Shown: one piece after another, positions 11,021 through 23,144 of the stretch
Position numbering within the stretch: position 1 is the stretch's first letter
Layout of the letters: each line of letters starts with the position of its first letter
Assembly: GCA_036924285.1 (NCBI GenBank)
Contig: JAYKYS010000004.1
Span: 16,958,001-17,022,000 of the forward strand
Length of the DNA: 64,000 nt
Reading direction: 5' to 3'
Source of the DNA: Asterella californica
Lineage: Eukaryota; Streptophyta; Marchantiopsida; Marchantiales; Aytoniaceae
Translations under genes and position numbers: made by a program
Notes under the pieces: model-generated
What the model saw: the letters and a program-made list of their open reading frames with translations, nothing else
The model's database searches: none
Told to the model about the DNA's origin: nothing

Positions 11021-11748
11021 GAAAGAGCTTCCAACCTCGAAGGTTCCCGGGAGTCCGACATCCCGTGAAGCTAATTCGGACTACAACGCCAAGACCGCAG
11101 TTAAGAGCAAGGACTTGCAGAGGTCATTTAATCTAAGCAGAACTTTCCGCAAAATCCATGCTCTTAGCAGTGGTTTAATGTTCTAACTTTGTGCGGAAAC
11201 CGCCAACGATGAAGCGTCTCTTTGTCTCAGACACTGTACAGCTTCACTTTTGTATTTCGCGCCACCACGATTAATAAAATCGGTGCAAGATCGTTGCTTT
11301 CTGAGTAAGCAAAGAGTGAACTTGAGAAGGACACATCTACTGAGAAATTCTGGAGTTCCTCCACCAGCCATTCTGACTCCAAAAAGGCGAATGCGGATGC
11401 AAGGAAACGTGGCAAGTAAAGTTGTTGGCACGACGTCTGGTACGTGCTTGTTGCCCCCAGAATTGTAGTCAAACCACACCAGATCGTAATGTAGTCACAA
11501 AACCATTTACACCGACCAAAAATAGAAATTCACGAGAATAATCGTCGCCATCAGTTATGCACTGGTGAAGCCATTTTCGAGTACAGTAAATCAAGAGACG
11601 GCCATGCGTGAACGAACATGCCTTATAAGAGAACACTGGATCCAAACGAAGGGACAGTTTCTGAAAATCTTCCCTCCTAGCCGATGGTCTTTACAAATAT
11701 CTACAAATTACACGCTTTCTCACTAACGTTCACATAAAGAGCTTGCTT
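11021..11748. other. Region between the KIN17 and HMG-box genes
   Basis: Both flanking genes are on the minus strand, so this holds the KIN17 3' flank and the HMG-gene promoter or 5' UTR. No further coding motif is seen; overlapping short frames on both strands are not conserved-looking. No clear TATA box could be assigned. Confidence 0.5.
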
Positions 11749-12975
11749 TCAAGAAGTTCCAACGAACTTACAAATATCTTCATAATCTATAGCTGGCAAG
11801 ACTCGACCATCGTATTTCCCCTTCTCTATTTGAACCTTGGCTGCAAACTTCTTCATATCAATTCCAAGCAATCTTGCATTGGAGTCTCTGTACGCACCGT
11901 TAACTATCTTAACCAATCCACCTGTTTGTGGAAGAACAGTCTCGAGTTCCTCCTGATCCACTTTCAAAACATCCCCACTGGCTATCATCTTTACCTCCCC
12001 TACATACTTGTTTATAACCTTCTGAACAACACCTTTTTCTTTATAATAACCTTTCTCAGCTAAAGTTTTACTCATCACCTTCACAACGATGCCCTCACAA
12101 AGCCAATAATCCTTCCTGTTCCCCTTCTCTCTGGCTTGCTCCTGTTCCATCATTATCTCCTGTAGAGCATCGGCAGCATGCATTTTCCGCTTATACTTCA
12201 AACTGTCACTAATGACCTCTCTCCCGTTGGGCATCTCATGCATTTTCTCTGTGTTCTCATCTCCATACTCGAAGACACTGGGCCTCGGCGGCCTGCTCGT
12301 ACTGTTGCCTGCTTTCTCTCCGTTTGGTTTCAAGGTCGAAGCACCCAAAGAGAAAGTTACTTTCTCTTCCCGATCCCCCAGAATTTCCGTCCTCTCAACA
12401 TCATCCTGGAGTTGATCCGGTTTCGCAGCCTTTGAAGCTCTATCAATCTGCTCCGCGATAGACCTTTCCTGTCTTTCCTCATCAGCAACTTCAGCTCTTG
12501 CCCTCTTGTTTTTCAAACCCTCTTTTAACAAAGTTTCCGGTTCCCTGTCGATGTAAGTCATGAACCATCCTTTCGGAGTTTCATCAACCTTGCACTTGCC
12601 AGTACGACCTAGGTACTTCACAAAGTCCGTCAACGTCGCCCACTTCGTCGAATTCATATGTACGTGGTGCCTGTTTGCAATGTACTCATTGTATACAACG
12701 GTGGCAGCAACTCGACTAAATCTGTGACTTCTCTTGATATGTTCAAGAAACTGGTCCTCGAATTCCTCTGAGTAACCATCAACAATACGATCCGGATTTT
12801 GTCCAAAAACCTCCATCTGACGCTGATGACTCTCCGACATACAATGACATTTAAATCCATTTTCGTCACGACACTGTTTTTGGCACATCTGGCAGTACCA
12901 TCGCAGCTTCTGCAGACCTTTAGCTTTGATCCTATTGGCTATGGCCTTCGGAGTCAAAAATTCGTTCTTCCCCAT
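11749..12975 (-). CDS. KIN17: KIN17 DNA/RNA-binding protein, single exon, intact
   Basis: The 408-residue product is collinear with eukaryotic KIN17 (393 aa in human, about 411 aa in Arabidopsis), a conserved nuclear protein linked to DNA replication and repair and to RNA processing. A C2H2-type zinc finger lies near the N-terminus (C28, C31, H44, H50; WYCQMCQKQC). A winged-helix region follows at ~51-160 (SHRFSRVAATVVYNEYI and TDFVKYLGRTGKC). After a charged middle comes the C-terminal tandem SH3-like/KOW region (~285-408; WLCEGIVVKVMSK, then KGVVQKVINKYVGEVKM, then DGRVLPAIDYEDICKFV). The start ATG gives the family N-terminus MGKNEFLTPKAIANRIKAKG. The absence of introns is usual in plants. 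No frameshift or missing zinc ligand is seen, and it is the only fully intact conserved gene in the window. Confidence 0.97.
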   Translation of the reverse strand: MGKNEFLTPKAIANRIKAKGLQKLRWYCQMCQKQCRDENGFKCHCMSESHQRQMEVFGQNPDRIVDGYSEEFEDQFLEHIKRSHRFSRVAATVVYNEYIANRHHVHMNSTKWATLTDFVKYLGRTGKCKVDETPKGWFMTYIDREPETLLKEGLKNKRARAEVADEERQERSIAEQIDRASKAAKPDQLQDDVERTEILGDREEKVTFSLGASTLKPNGEKAGNSTSRPPRPSVFEYGDENTEKMHEMPNGREVISDSLKYKRKMHAADALQEIMMEQEQAREKGNRKDYWLCEGIVVKVMSKTLAEKGYYKEKGVVQKVINKYVGEVKMIASGDVLKVDQEELETVLPQTGGLVKIVNGAYRDSNARLLGIDMKKFAAKVQIEKGKYDGRVLPAIDYEDICKFVGTS

Positions 12976-14030
12976 GGCGCTCTCTCTCTAACCCAGGGAC
13001 CAGCAAATCCTGCGGACGCGAGACCACTGGTCATGACCTAACCCATGGAACCTTGCAAATTACGTGGTGAAACCAATTTCTCCTGCCTAACACTTATACA
13101 GCAAGCTAATCGTCGAGTTCTATCGCCAATGCACCAACAGATGTGGCAGAAGTACAAGAAGAACGCGCGGAGCCTATTTCTGACCACGAACAACTCCTTC
13201 TTGCTGCGCGCAGCGATGAAACACTCCCCTACGATAAAACAAGTACAAAAGGGAGAAACTTGGCTTCTCTGGCTTCCAGATGGACTCACTTTGAACTGTA
13301 AACTCACACCGAATCAAGCGTCTCAAACCGCTACACCGAGCAGAGAACAATTCCGACTCAACAGACACTGCGACTTCCCTGCAAAGATAAACGCAAAGAG
13401 TGAAGAAAGAAAACGAAGCGAACCTGATGCCTCCCGCGACTGCAGGAGGAGCTAGCTAGCGCGCAATCAAGCGCTGTCCGCGGACACCATTGAGCACCAA
13501 TAACTCCCGACAGGCGACAACAGCCAGGCTGAACACAATTTCTTCGTAGATGTCGCGCAGATTGATGGATTGATTGAGAGAGAGGCAGAGAGTGAGGAAC
13601 GAGTGAGTCAAATCCCGGTAATGCCTACATCAGATTATTCTCCTAGTAGGCGCTTGCAGTGCACTGCGTTGTCGCGCACACTCTCACCTTCACCGTCAGC
13701 CTTCAGGGCTACGATAAAGAACGGCCAGCGCTCTTGAAAGACCAACTTCGTGTCATTATAAGGATGGCGCGCGCCAAAGCGAGAACTGGCTAAAAGGCCC
13801 GTACTTCTTGGAGTCCTTTCCACGAGAAATTTCAGACTCTCGAGAGAGACCCAACCTTGTCTTATTTCGCTGATGGGCAACTATTTATGTTACAGGAGCT
13901 AATCTAATCCACGAGCTTAGTGTTGTTTTGCACACCTGTCGTATCCCATCGAAAGACGGACATTGATTCTTAACTCGTGATAGGAGTTAAGTCAAGGCTC
14001 GCTAATCTATAGATTCTCGAGGAAAACCGC
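12976..14030. other. KIN17 upstream region, no second gene recognised
   Basis: Several overlapping frames of 60-136 codons occur on both strands, but none has a recognisable motif. The sequence just before the KIN17 ATG is likely its promoter and 5' leader. GC content is higher than in the flanking AT-rich DNA. Confidence 0.5.
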
Positions 14031-14034
14031 GACC

Positions 14035-14170
14035 CAATGAATAGCAAACGGATGGGAAGACTCCATCAAGCCTCACAAGGGAATGAAGGACCCGAAGGGC
14101 CAAGCAACAACCACCCCGAAGGGCAGGACATCGGGGCTAAGCCCCGCTATCAGTAGCTCTAGAATCGCCT
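14035..14170. repeat. Dispersed repeat, copy 1
   Basis: Contains AACGGATGGGAAGACTCCAT, then CATCAAGCC, GGACCCGAAG, CCAAGCAA and GGGCTAAG in order. The same series occurs at 29812-29945, and a shorter related piece lies near 17990-18060 in the opposite orientation. Confidence 0.75.
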
Positions 14171-15511
14171 GTCGCACCTATAGATTCTCTAATCGTCTCC
14201 TAGTACCGGATATTGTCCGTGAAGGATTCGTATGAATGACTCTTACTAAGGGGACACATAGCCAACGTTTAACCTTGGGTATCAAAGTCAGACATGGTAA
14301 AAGTGGGGAGTGTTGAGCAATAAGACGAAATAAGGTTTTCTAGTTCGCGAGAATCAAGGGAATGGACATTTACTAATTTTCTTTCACCGTAAAACTTATT
14401 GGACGATTTTCAAGATTTGTCCTTGCTTGCGTCAACATGAGGGAATGGAACCACGGAACCAAGTAAAGTTTAATATATATGCATGCTCGATCACTTCTGT
14501 CCCAGACCAAGAAGAAGACAAACGACTATATGGTGAAAATAAATTTCACACATGGTTGGTGGATACATAGATTAATAGTAATAATAATAAATTATTTAAA
14601 GAAAATTACACTTATAGTTGACTGAAAGAACCCCAGAAGTGTACTTTGAGTATGAAGAAAAGATTCGCTCCAGCTCCAAGAAACTTTGAAATTTTCGTAT
14701 TAATATTCTTCAGTCTTATTAAGTTGTTTATTTTGAGATAAATCAAAACTTGTTCAACTAATGAATAACTTTAATTTGATTTTACTTTCCCATATTCCAT
14801 GTTGGAATGATACTGTAATCACGATAACCATTTTCTAGTTAATGGTTAAATTTCTCAGGTTTCTCAAAGCGAATATGCAAAAAGCGATCTACTGCTTCAC
14901 CAGTAACACTTATAGTAATACCGGAGTTCTAAGTATTTAGTACGCAAAGAAGAAAATAGATTTTTCTATAGATTTATTCAAATATTATATTATAGTATTT
15001 TCACTAACTTTTCTCTAGCTATCTTGAATAAACTGAAATCAATCAGATTTTCCTAGTCTTTGCATTCGTCCGTTACTTGTCCGAAAAATGTGCGTTGAAT
15101 GATATTTTCTATTCAAATAATAAACTAATATGCATGCAAAGTGCACTTCTGGTCGAGAAGAAGAAAACAAACGTTAACACAGGTCAGAAATGTATCATAA
15201 ACTATTTACTAGCAACTAGGGTAGTATTTATTAAAAAAATACATTAATATAATAAAATTACAAATTTTAGAACCAACTGAAAACTAAGCTAAACAGATTT
15301 CAGAACAAACTGACAAGGAAGCTAAAAATAAATTTTTAAAATTAAATTATTAAATATTAATATCTAAAAATAATTATCTGTTACCTGCAGTAGTAGTACA
15401 TGTTACTGAGAAAAATGAAAACTCATAACTGCAGTACCCAAAAGAATTTTCATGTTATCATAAAACGTTCAATCCAAGAATCGTAAAATTCCATTTGAAA
15501 ACCTTCTAATT
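14171..15511. other. AT-rich stretch, no gene seen
   Basis: Stops are dense in all frames. Two copies of the dispersed motif beginning GCATGC and containing CACTTCT...GAAGAAGA(C/A)AACAAACG-like sequence lie at 14478-14525 and 15131-15175. Confidence 0.5.
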
Positions 15512-15603
15512 TATCTTCTAACCCTTCCAAAAAAATACATAAATAAAAAGAGCATGCATATTCCCCCTCTTCCGAACTTGGAAGAGGGTGAAAATATGCA
15601 TGC
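15512..15603 (+). repeat. Foldback repeat family, copy 5 with strong hairpin
   Basis: TCTAACCCTTCC is followed by GCATGCATATTCCCCCTCTT. The arm 15552-15573 pairs with 15580-15603 around the loop GAACTT, with only a two-base bulge. It ends on CATGCATG-type sequence, which is the same as its start. Confidence 0.7.
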
Positions 15604-15799
15604 ATTCTGAACTATATTCAGATGGTCGATGGTTCAATCTCGAGTCCGTTTAGGTTGAGCGGTGATTATATTGGATGCGTTCCGTGGTTGATTTCAGTTG
15701 CGTGCGCCGGACGTATAAGAGGGCGATGTACAGACAAATGTCTCACTTAGTTTGATATCGATAGCATCAAATATGCACCTTAGTTCTGCTCTGCAGAAA

Positions 15800-15862
15800 C
15801 AGCTTCGATCTCTTTTATAAACCGTGCTCGATAGACACGGTTTATAAAAGAGATCGAAGCTG
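15800..15862. repeat. Perfect 27-bp hairpin with 9-base loop
   Basis: The 27 bases 15800-15826 are the exact reverse complement of 15836-15862. This is the longest perfect inverted repeat found. No coding frame or poly-T run accompanies it. Confidence 0.97.
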
Positions 15863-15902
15863 ATGCTTGCTTATTCACCTCTTCCATCATCTTCTTTATT
15901 AC

Positions 15903-15945
15903 CTTAACCTTTCCGACGGGAAGGGTTAGGTAATAAATGAAAATA
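15903..15945 (+). repeat. Foldback repeat family, copy 6 (first half)
   Basis: Contains TTAACCTTTCCGACGGGAAGGGTTAGGTAATAAATG-type sequence: AACC(T)TTCC faces GGAAGGGTT, followed by the family's GGTAATAAAT. It lies just after TTATTCACCTCTTCCATC, which resembles the second module. Confidence 0.5.
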
Positions 15946-18900
15946 TTTAATTAATGTACCGTTACTGTGAACTAGGCTCTCGCAGTTGTACTTCCTGAAG
16001 TGCAAACTTCTGTACTCCACTTATGGGTTTTCTAATCATTTTTTCGCGTTTCCAGGAACATCTAACATATAATATTTAATGCTATTTGATACTTTTATAG
16101 AACTTAATCTAGAATATTCATATAACACTTACGTCATTTCCGGTATCTTAAAGAGAGCAAAAGTACGGAAGTTCATTGTTGATGCTTATACACTTTCTGT
16201 CTAAGGTCACACTCACCTACAGTTCTAAAATCTTTTTTAGAGTTTTCATCATTTTCGTTTCAGATTAAGGACTCTCGATACTGTGTGTAATATGAGATAA
16301 TTTCTAGAGTTCTCCTTGCAACGTGTTCACAGTTTCGTGGTATGGAGACAAATGTCTAATAAGGATATCCTAGAGTGTATTGCATCCAAAACTACAAACA
16401 TGAACTGAAAATGACCTAGTTGAAATTCTTCTCCTAAAAAAAGCTGTACGTTAAAGGTACAACTTTATTTGTCAAACTAAAACTGTATACATTCTTGACC
16501 TCCCACGTACTACCACCCTTACTATACACGTGTAAAATTCTCTTCTGTTGTTTTGAAACTAGGAGTACATAGTATCTCTAAGACTGATGTATATGTCTCA
16601 ACAGCAAGAATTTGCTTCATCATTCCCTAATAGCTTCCTTGAGCTTGATCACACCCCTCTTAATGATATATTGCTTTATCACATTTTTGACTAATTATTA
16701 ACAATAAAACCAATCATTTTATCTTGTCTGTCATTATTTCACTACTTTCAATCATGAATAAATCTCTCAGTCATTTATAATATTTAACATTAAAAACACG
16801 TCAGATTGATACATGCTCGGAAATCTGATGTGTACAGTTCGATATACAATAACCAGTAACAAAATGACTGAATTCACAGGCAATAGCAAGTCAGGGGTGT
16901 GATGAAGCTCAAGAATCCTACTGGGGTGTGATAAAACAAGTTTCTGGTCTGAACATTGTAGTTGAGAAACATCTTTTTACTACATGCATTTCTTACCCTT
17001 GTCTGCTTCTGCACAAACGCTATTCATCAAACCTTCCGGAATCGTAAAACATCCGTACAAACGGTGAAACTATCCTTGTGGCGGTTTTGCCTGGTTATTA
17101 AATTCTCCAGGCCTTTTCGGGACAAAGGAAAATAAAAACAGTAGAAACTACATAAAGAACACCTTGATATATACTCTTGCTTTGACTGGGCATCTGGATT
17201 ATGGCTCTACAAAACAAGAAGCATTTTCCTAGTAGTAAGAGCAAAGCATTATAGTTACTTTGAACTTGATGAGTAAGTAAAGCATGCTCGTTCCAGTTCG
17301 GAAACTTTTGCTCTCTTTTTGTTATTTAAAATTTTGGAATCTTAGATAGAAATTATATATTAAATTATTAAAAATTATATTATTCAAATATAAGTGTTAA
17401 ATGATAGCTGGACTTACAGTTGCAAGAAAGTCCAGACTTAACATATAAGTGGAGTGCGGACAGACATGTCTTGGAGACTACAAGTGCGAAAACTGATTGA
17501 CGAAAAAATTAATTTAATTACAGTATTGATTTATTACCTAACATTTCTTGACATAAATATTTAATATTAAATTAATTTACCTATCCTATCCTAATAATAC
17601 TAACTAATAATACTAACTAATAATATTATCAGAATAATATGCAAAGAATGAATAACGAATGCTTACATCGTGTGGCAATCCTCTAGCCTCCTTATGTTCA
17701 TACTCATCTTTCGGAGAAATTTGTTTACCAAAAGTAACTTGCAATCATTATTCAGATTATACAATATGACTTTTTGTTATGTATTTGCATAGATAGCTAC
17801 CCGTCGATTTGGAAAGAACCGCGCAAATGACAAAACATGAAATTAAATAGTTTTACAATTTTTACTTCACTGCGTTTTCATTTTTTTCCAGTGTCATTAA
17901 CTTTATCGTTTTCTCTGCTGACTAAATGCATAACCTCGCCTTCGTACGACAACAAAAGCCCAACCAGTAGAACGACCACCAACTTTACTCTCTTAGAGGG
18001 GTCTTTCCATCCGTTGCCTATTCCATGGGATCTTCCCATCCGTCGGCTGTTCAGTGCGTCGCGTGTTACTTTACTCTCTTTGTTGTTGGGGCTTTCCACG
18101 CTTGCATGAGACATGCATCCATTCCTCTTTCATTACTCAACCTTGTCCAGTGAACGATAGTGTGCCAAAAGCTATCGCGTGAGAGGTGTGGTTCGAGCCT
18201 GCCACCAACTCCAGTACCGTACTGGTATTCAAATTCGCTACTTAAACTCATATTTGCTATTCATGTTTTCAGAATCGTGAACATGATCTCCACTTGGGGC
18301 AGAAATTTACTTCATCGCATGCATAAGTTACTCATACTTGACCCTACCCCTCTTAACATAACATTACTTGACCATAACATTACTTGACCGCACCTTTGAT
18401 TGGCAACTGATTTTCTTGTGTTATGTGAATGTTTAACAATCAATTATTTATCCGCATGAAAAGTTAGTTGAAAGTGTCTTTACAGCAGATTATCAACATG
18501 TACTATATTTTACATGTTTGTGTAGTGTCTTCACATGACAGTAAATCTGCTGAACTTGCTGTTGCAATCAAGAGTACGATCAAGTAAATACAATCTTAAG
18601 ATGACTGAATATCAAGTTAAAGAAATGTATTAGAGGTTCGGCCAAGTAAATCTTTCCTGTTCGGGGTGATACTAACGAGCTGTATTAGATGTTAAATAGA
18701 GTTGTCACGAAATGCAAGAAGAAATATTTATCCTCAAACAGTAATAGATATTACGATAATCTTCTGTATTTAATGATCTTGGTTTGAATGAGAGTATATC
18801 AAAACTGATATCGAACAGCTCAGAGACATTCCGCGAATACCAAAGACGATCAGTCCTAGTTTTCGCTATCCGAATATAGCAAATTTCAATAGCAGTAGGG

Positions 18901-20073
18901 TAAGTGTGTTTCCTTTTGTCATGGCGTTTGGTAATGGATTTCCTATCTTCTGTCAGAGAATTTAACTAGCTTAACACAAAGGAAATATTATTTTAAAATT
19001 CCTCAAAATTATAAAATTTATTCTTATTATTTCATGTCTGTCTTAGTTATTCTAAAAACTGAATTTTAAGTTTCATTTGTGATTTAAGAGTTTTTCTAAA
19101 TCCAGTACCTGCAAGCTACGTATGGCCGACACGTTTCACCATTTCTTGGGAATAACTGTTCTTTTCAGTAAAGACTGAGTTCGAACGGCTGATTATCACA
19201 ATTCAACAATAGGGGTATCATTTCTTTCACGAAGGTGATAAGAGTGAACAGACGTATATCACATACTACAAATGTGGGTTAGGTGCAGCTGCTGTAGTGA
19301 AGGCATGTCGTGGAAGATTAACGTGAAACTATGTTGTTCAATTAAACTACAGACAGCGTAGTCTAAGGAAACCAGACCACCATTCCGGGTTCAGTTGATT
19401 ACCAGTTGATCTACTATGCGGACTTATTTGTGACAGTTCACCATGACCCGTGAAGGGAAAAGAACCTTATTGAAAATCTAGAAATGACCCTCTAATATAC
19501 TATTAGCCTCGTCTTGGCTGCAACTTAACTTCAATTTATTCAAAGCAAAGAAACCCCTCCTAGTCAAATAATATGCATCCCAACTGCACTTTCCGCATAG
19601 AGGAGGAAAACGACAAACGTGTAAAATGAAGGATAAATCTTAGACATAACTGGTTGTAGCAAGATATAACATTAAAAATAGAATAGAATCAATCCTTTGC
19701 TGCAATATTATCAGGAGCAAATACATCTCTTCTCTCAGGCGTGAGCTCGTGGACTCGTCCATGTGATAATAAGAACTTTAAGTTATAAATGAAATGTTCA
19801 ATTATAAACATAAGTGGAGACTGTCACAGTGACAAGAGTTTGCGTTTGGAGACTGATCTGTCTTGGTTCGAATCTTGATCCTGGAAAGAAAAAGAAATCA
19901 CTTTAAAGCAAAATACTTGGCAAGAAGGCTCTACGGGTTGATTTCATCAGATCAGGTTATCTCAGATGAAGTTAAGAAAAATAAGATTTTCCAGAGTGAC
20001 TTAGAGAGGTCTGTTGGACATTTATTCTTCACTAGAGCCGTCTATAGCAACGCATGATCTATAGCAATGCATG
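15946..20073. other. Long AT-rich stretch without recognisable genes
   Basis: No conserved domain was seen in any frame. A short GC-richer island at about 17990-18260 contains overlapping frames on both strands and a reversed partial copy of the repeat at 14035. A member of the GCAT...CACTT dispersed motif is near 19571-19620. A direct repeat CATAACATTACTTGACC lies at about 18357-18390. Confidence 0.5.
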
Positions 20074-20255
20074 ATTGGTTTGGAGAGAAAATAAATCACA
20101 TAAAAAAATAATGACATTCAAATACAACGGACGAACTAGACTCGGATGATAATAATGCATGCTTCATTGGTTTGGAGAGAAAATAAATCACATAAAAAAC
20201 AATGACATTCAAATACAACGTACGAACTAGACTCGGATGATAATGCATGCTTCAT
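20074..20255. repeat. 92-bp tandem duplication
   Basis: Units starting ATTGGTTTGGAGAGAAAATA at 20074 and 20166 are nearly identical and end in AATGCATGCTTCAT. The second copy lacks a short ATA/AAT unit. A smaller duplication (CTATAGCAA(C/T)GCATGAT) immediately precedes it. Confidence 0.93.
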
Positions 20256-22458
20256 GTTAGATAAGTTTCAGCCATGATAATCATGATTAGCTTATATGTT
20301 ACCGTGTTTCATGTCTTCATTACTGCAGTAAACCCTGATAAGTGCAAGTGTAAAGGAGCCGTAGATAATGTTGTATTAAACCTTGAGTATGAGTACAAAA
20401 GCATGAACTAGAATATTCCTTTTTCTTCATAGTGTTCTTTGATCTAAAAGAGATTTTGTTATGCTCCAAGAACCCAGAAATCTTCATCTTAACATATCTC
20501 TTTCGGTACTAAGTAGTTTTTGTTTACTTGAATCGTAACTTGTAAAGCTAGTGAATAGCTTCAAACTGATTATTTATTTCACAGATTCGAAATTGAGATG
20601 AAAACATCACCATAATAATTTCTGCATAACGGTTAAATTCTTCAGTTCTCTGAAGGTACTCGCAAAATAAGCTAACACTTGTAGTCATACTCAGGGTTTA
20701 ATAGAGGGTTTGCCACTCTAGACAAGTGCGAAGACATGCCCAGTTTATACTTCAACTTGTCGATTCTCTCTATAAGTACTGCATTATATTCATGTATTTT
20801 ACCGTAAATGTTATGTTTTTCCCCATACAGATAAAGAATAGATTTGCATTGGCCATTTACACACCACGAGAGAAAATGTTCTGAGTTTGATGGGAAAGTC
20901 TCCACATCTTAACCTGGAGGTGCAGGTTAGATCTTCGCACTCCTCTAATCGAAGAATGAGAAAAATCTTAGCTAACGGTGGGGTTCAGCTCATGAATAAC
21001 AAAAAGAGAGTAAAATATCTTCTCTGTGTTTGGTGGTACGACGTTAGATTAAATAAATCTCATGATAAAGAAAATGTCAGACTGAATAAATCTAAAATTT
21101 CAAATTTTGATTAAATATAAAATGTTACATATTAAAAGAAAAAGAAATATTTAATGACTCTAATGTTATCTTTTATCTTTATCGAGTAAAATCCATAAAG
21201 AAAATTGAGAGGCTACAAAATTACATAAAATTTGGAATTTTTATCATATGTAAAATAATGCATATTAAGAGAGAGGGTCCAACGTCCCGCATTACTCTCT
21301 ATCCTTAATATCTATCACTGGAATCGTAGTTAATCTACTTAGTTGAAGCTGTTGATGAGTTTCTACAGTACACTGTTCTTCCTGGTAGACATTGCTCCAT
21401 CCGGTCTTCTTGTTTTCCTAGCAGTCGCAAGACTATCAAAAGGATTTTGCCACATGGCTTCTACGTGTAAGGAGGAAAGAAACAGCCTTGATCCGGAACC
21501 AACTACGGTACGCTCACGCTACCAGTCTAGACTGTAGGCTCTAGAGCGAGACCGCGAGTTCTCTATCTCCTGTATATCGACACTAAAATGTCATCTGCCG
21601 CCAACTGTTCATTCAAAGCCAAGCCTCGCTCGGCCAAATTTGGAGTTTTTTCGACTGTCGTTTACTGTATCTTGCTAACTTGCTACTGTGCCCTCCGAGT
21701 TCTCGGGTCCTGCAGTTCCTCTTGGCAAACTAGTTATGACGGTTCGTTGGAAAACCCCGGACAGGCTTGTGCTGTTTTGTCTGGATCGGTCGTTTTCTGT
21801 CAACTGTTATGTCCTTTATTCTTGCGGTATAGCTATCTGGTGATTCGAACTAAACATAAGAAATGAGTTTTATAATGTATTTTGTCGTATTAGATGGAAG
21901 TTAGAGAAGGCAGAGAGAAAGAGACCGTCCGCACTTTCCAAACAGGGTCCTTTTCGCCACTTTATGGCAAAAGTCCCACATACCGAACCGCAAAAGTTTG
22001 ACATACCGAAGTTTACATCCGGATTTCTTGAGCCCCGGATAAACGCTAACGTATAGCTCGAAAGCGAAACACCTTGTCGTTTCTTTATGAAAGACATGCA
22101 TATTCGACTCACGATTCCCGACTGTTCTTTCTCGTAATCCGTTTGTAATCAAATAATTATTGCATGCAACTTGCACTTCCTCTAATGGACCGGTAAGAAG
22201 ACAAGCGCAATTTAATTCTTCATAGCGATTGGGAGAGAGTTCGTCCGGGACTCGTTGTTTTAAACGGTTTTTGGATCAAGTTTATACTTTGACATTTTTT
22301 AATTTAAGACACCTGACAACACCTGACAATATGTGATTGTATAAACATATGTTCACTACCCAGGCAGTGCAGTGGCAACGGCTTAAGTCTAGACAACGGA
22401 CAGCTGGAGTTCAAAGCCACGACGAGAATCAAAAAATACATGCAAAAACCAGAAAATA
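20256..22458. other. Intergenic stretch, no supported gene
   Basis: A GC-richer part at 21.3-22.1 kb carries an unrecognised 92-codon plus-strand frame (21588-21866) with one hydrophobic segment, not enough to call a gene. A dispersed GCATGCA...GCACTTCC motif is at about 22163-22208. Confidence 0.45.
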
Positions 22459-23144
22459 CATGATGTAACTGTCTACGTATCTTTGTGCCAGAACGAACCT
22501 CACAAGGACTTCCGTTTTTACTACGATTTGGAGCATCTCAGGCAAAATCTTCCTGTCATTGACCAAGCTCAGTTTCTGAAGGATTGGCGTTTGTGGGATA
22601 GTTAAGTACAGGTTCGTGAAGTAGACTACAGGACGACTCCCATGGACTTGAAATATGAGGGAAGTGCTGTGATAAATAGGAGTTTCAGAGAACCTGAGCC
22701 CAACAATTACTGGTTTCGAGTGTGCGAGAATATTGTGCTGGCCATCTGCGGGAAGATGAATTGGGACTATGATGTGGTGCATGTGGTGAGAGGAGACAGA
22801 GTCAATAACAAAGTACTGTGGCCCAATCTTGACGCCGATACATCTCCCGAGGCCATCCCTAAGAAGCTGGATGATACTGTTGCACAGGAATGTGTACATT
22901 GCTACCAACGAGCGTGAAGAGCACTACTTCGACAAGGTGAGAGGAAAGTGGAAGATATTCACTCTCGATAGCTTCAAGGAACTTTGGAGCGAGAGAAGTG
23001 AGTGGTATAAAGAAACGAAAGAGCTCAACGGCGGAGTACCCGTTGAATTTGATGGCTACATGAGGGTGGAAGTAGATACAGAAGTTTTGTACAAAGCAAA
23101 GAAGCGGATTGAGACCTTCAACGATCTTACAAAGAATTGCAAAC
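22459..23144 (+). pseudogene. Protein O-fucosyltransferase family fragment, broken
   Basis: Plus-strand translation gives FYYDLEHLRQNLPV, WDYDVVHVVRGDR, LWPNLDADTSPE, VYIATNERE, HYFDKVRGKWKIFTLD, FKELW and PVEFDGYMRVEVDTEVLY. This order is typical of the C-terminal half of plant GDP-fucose O-fucosyltransferase-like proteins, which are Golgi-type membrane enzymes. It is not functional as it stands: there is an in-frame TAA at 22603-22605, the frame shifts near 22888 (from VAQE to VYIATNE), and the N-terminal half is missing. The frame runs directly into a copia LTR at 23145, and no continuation is found after the element at 25851. It may be an intron-less retrocopy or the remnant of a larger gene. 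Family assignment is by motif only. Confidence 0.72.

Noticed and set aside
10201..11186. Plus-strand frames of about 90-100 codons opposite the acidic exon.
   Set aside because: They are mirror frames of the repetitive minus-strand exon with no independent support.
17837..18387. Overlapping frames on both strands near 18 kb as a small gene pair.
   Set aside because: No motifs, and part of the segment is a reversed copy of the dispersed repeat at 14035.
21588..21866. A 92-codon plus-strand frame with a hydrophobic stretch and several Cys.
   Set aside because: No motif, no splice or family support, and similar-sized random frames are common in this GC-richer patch.
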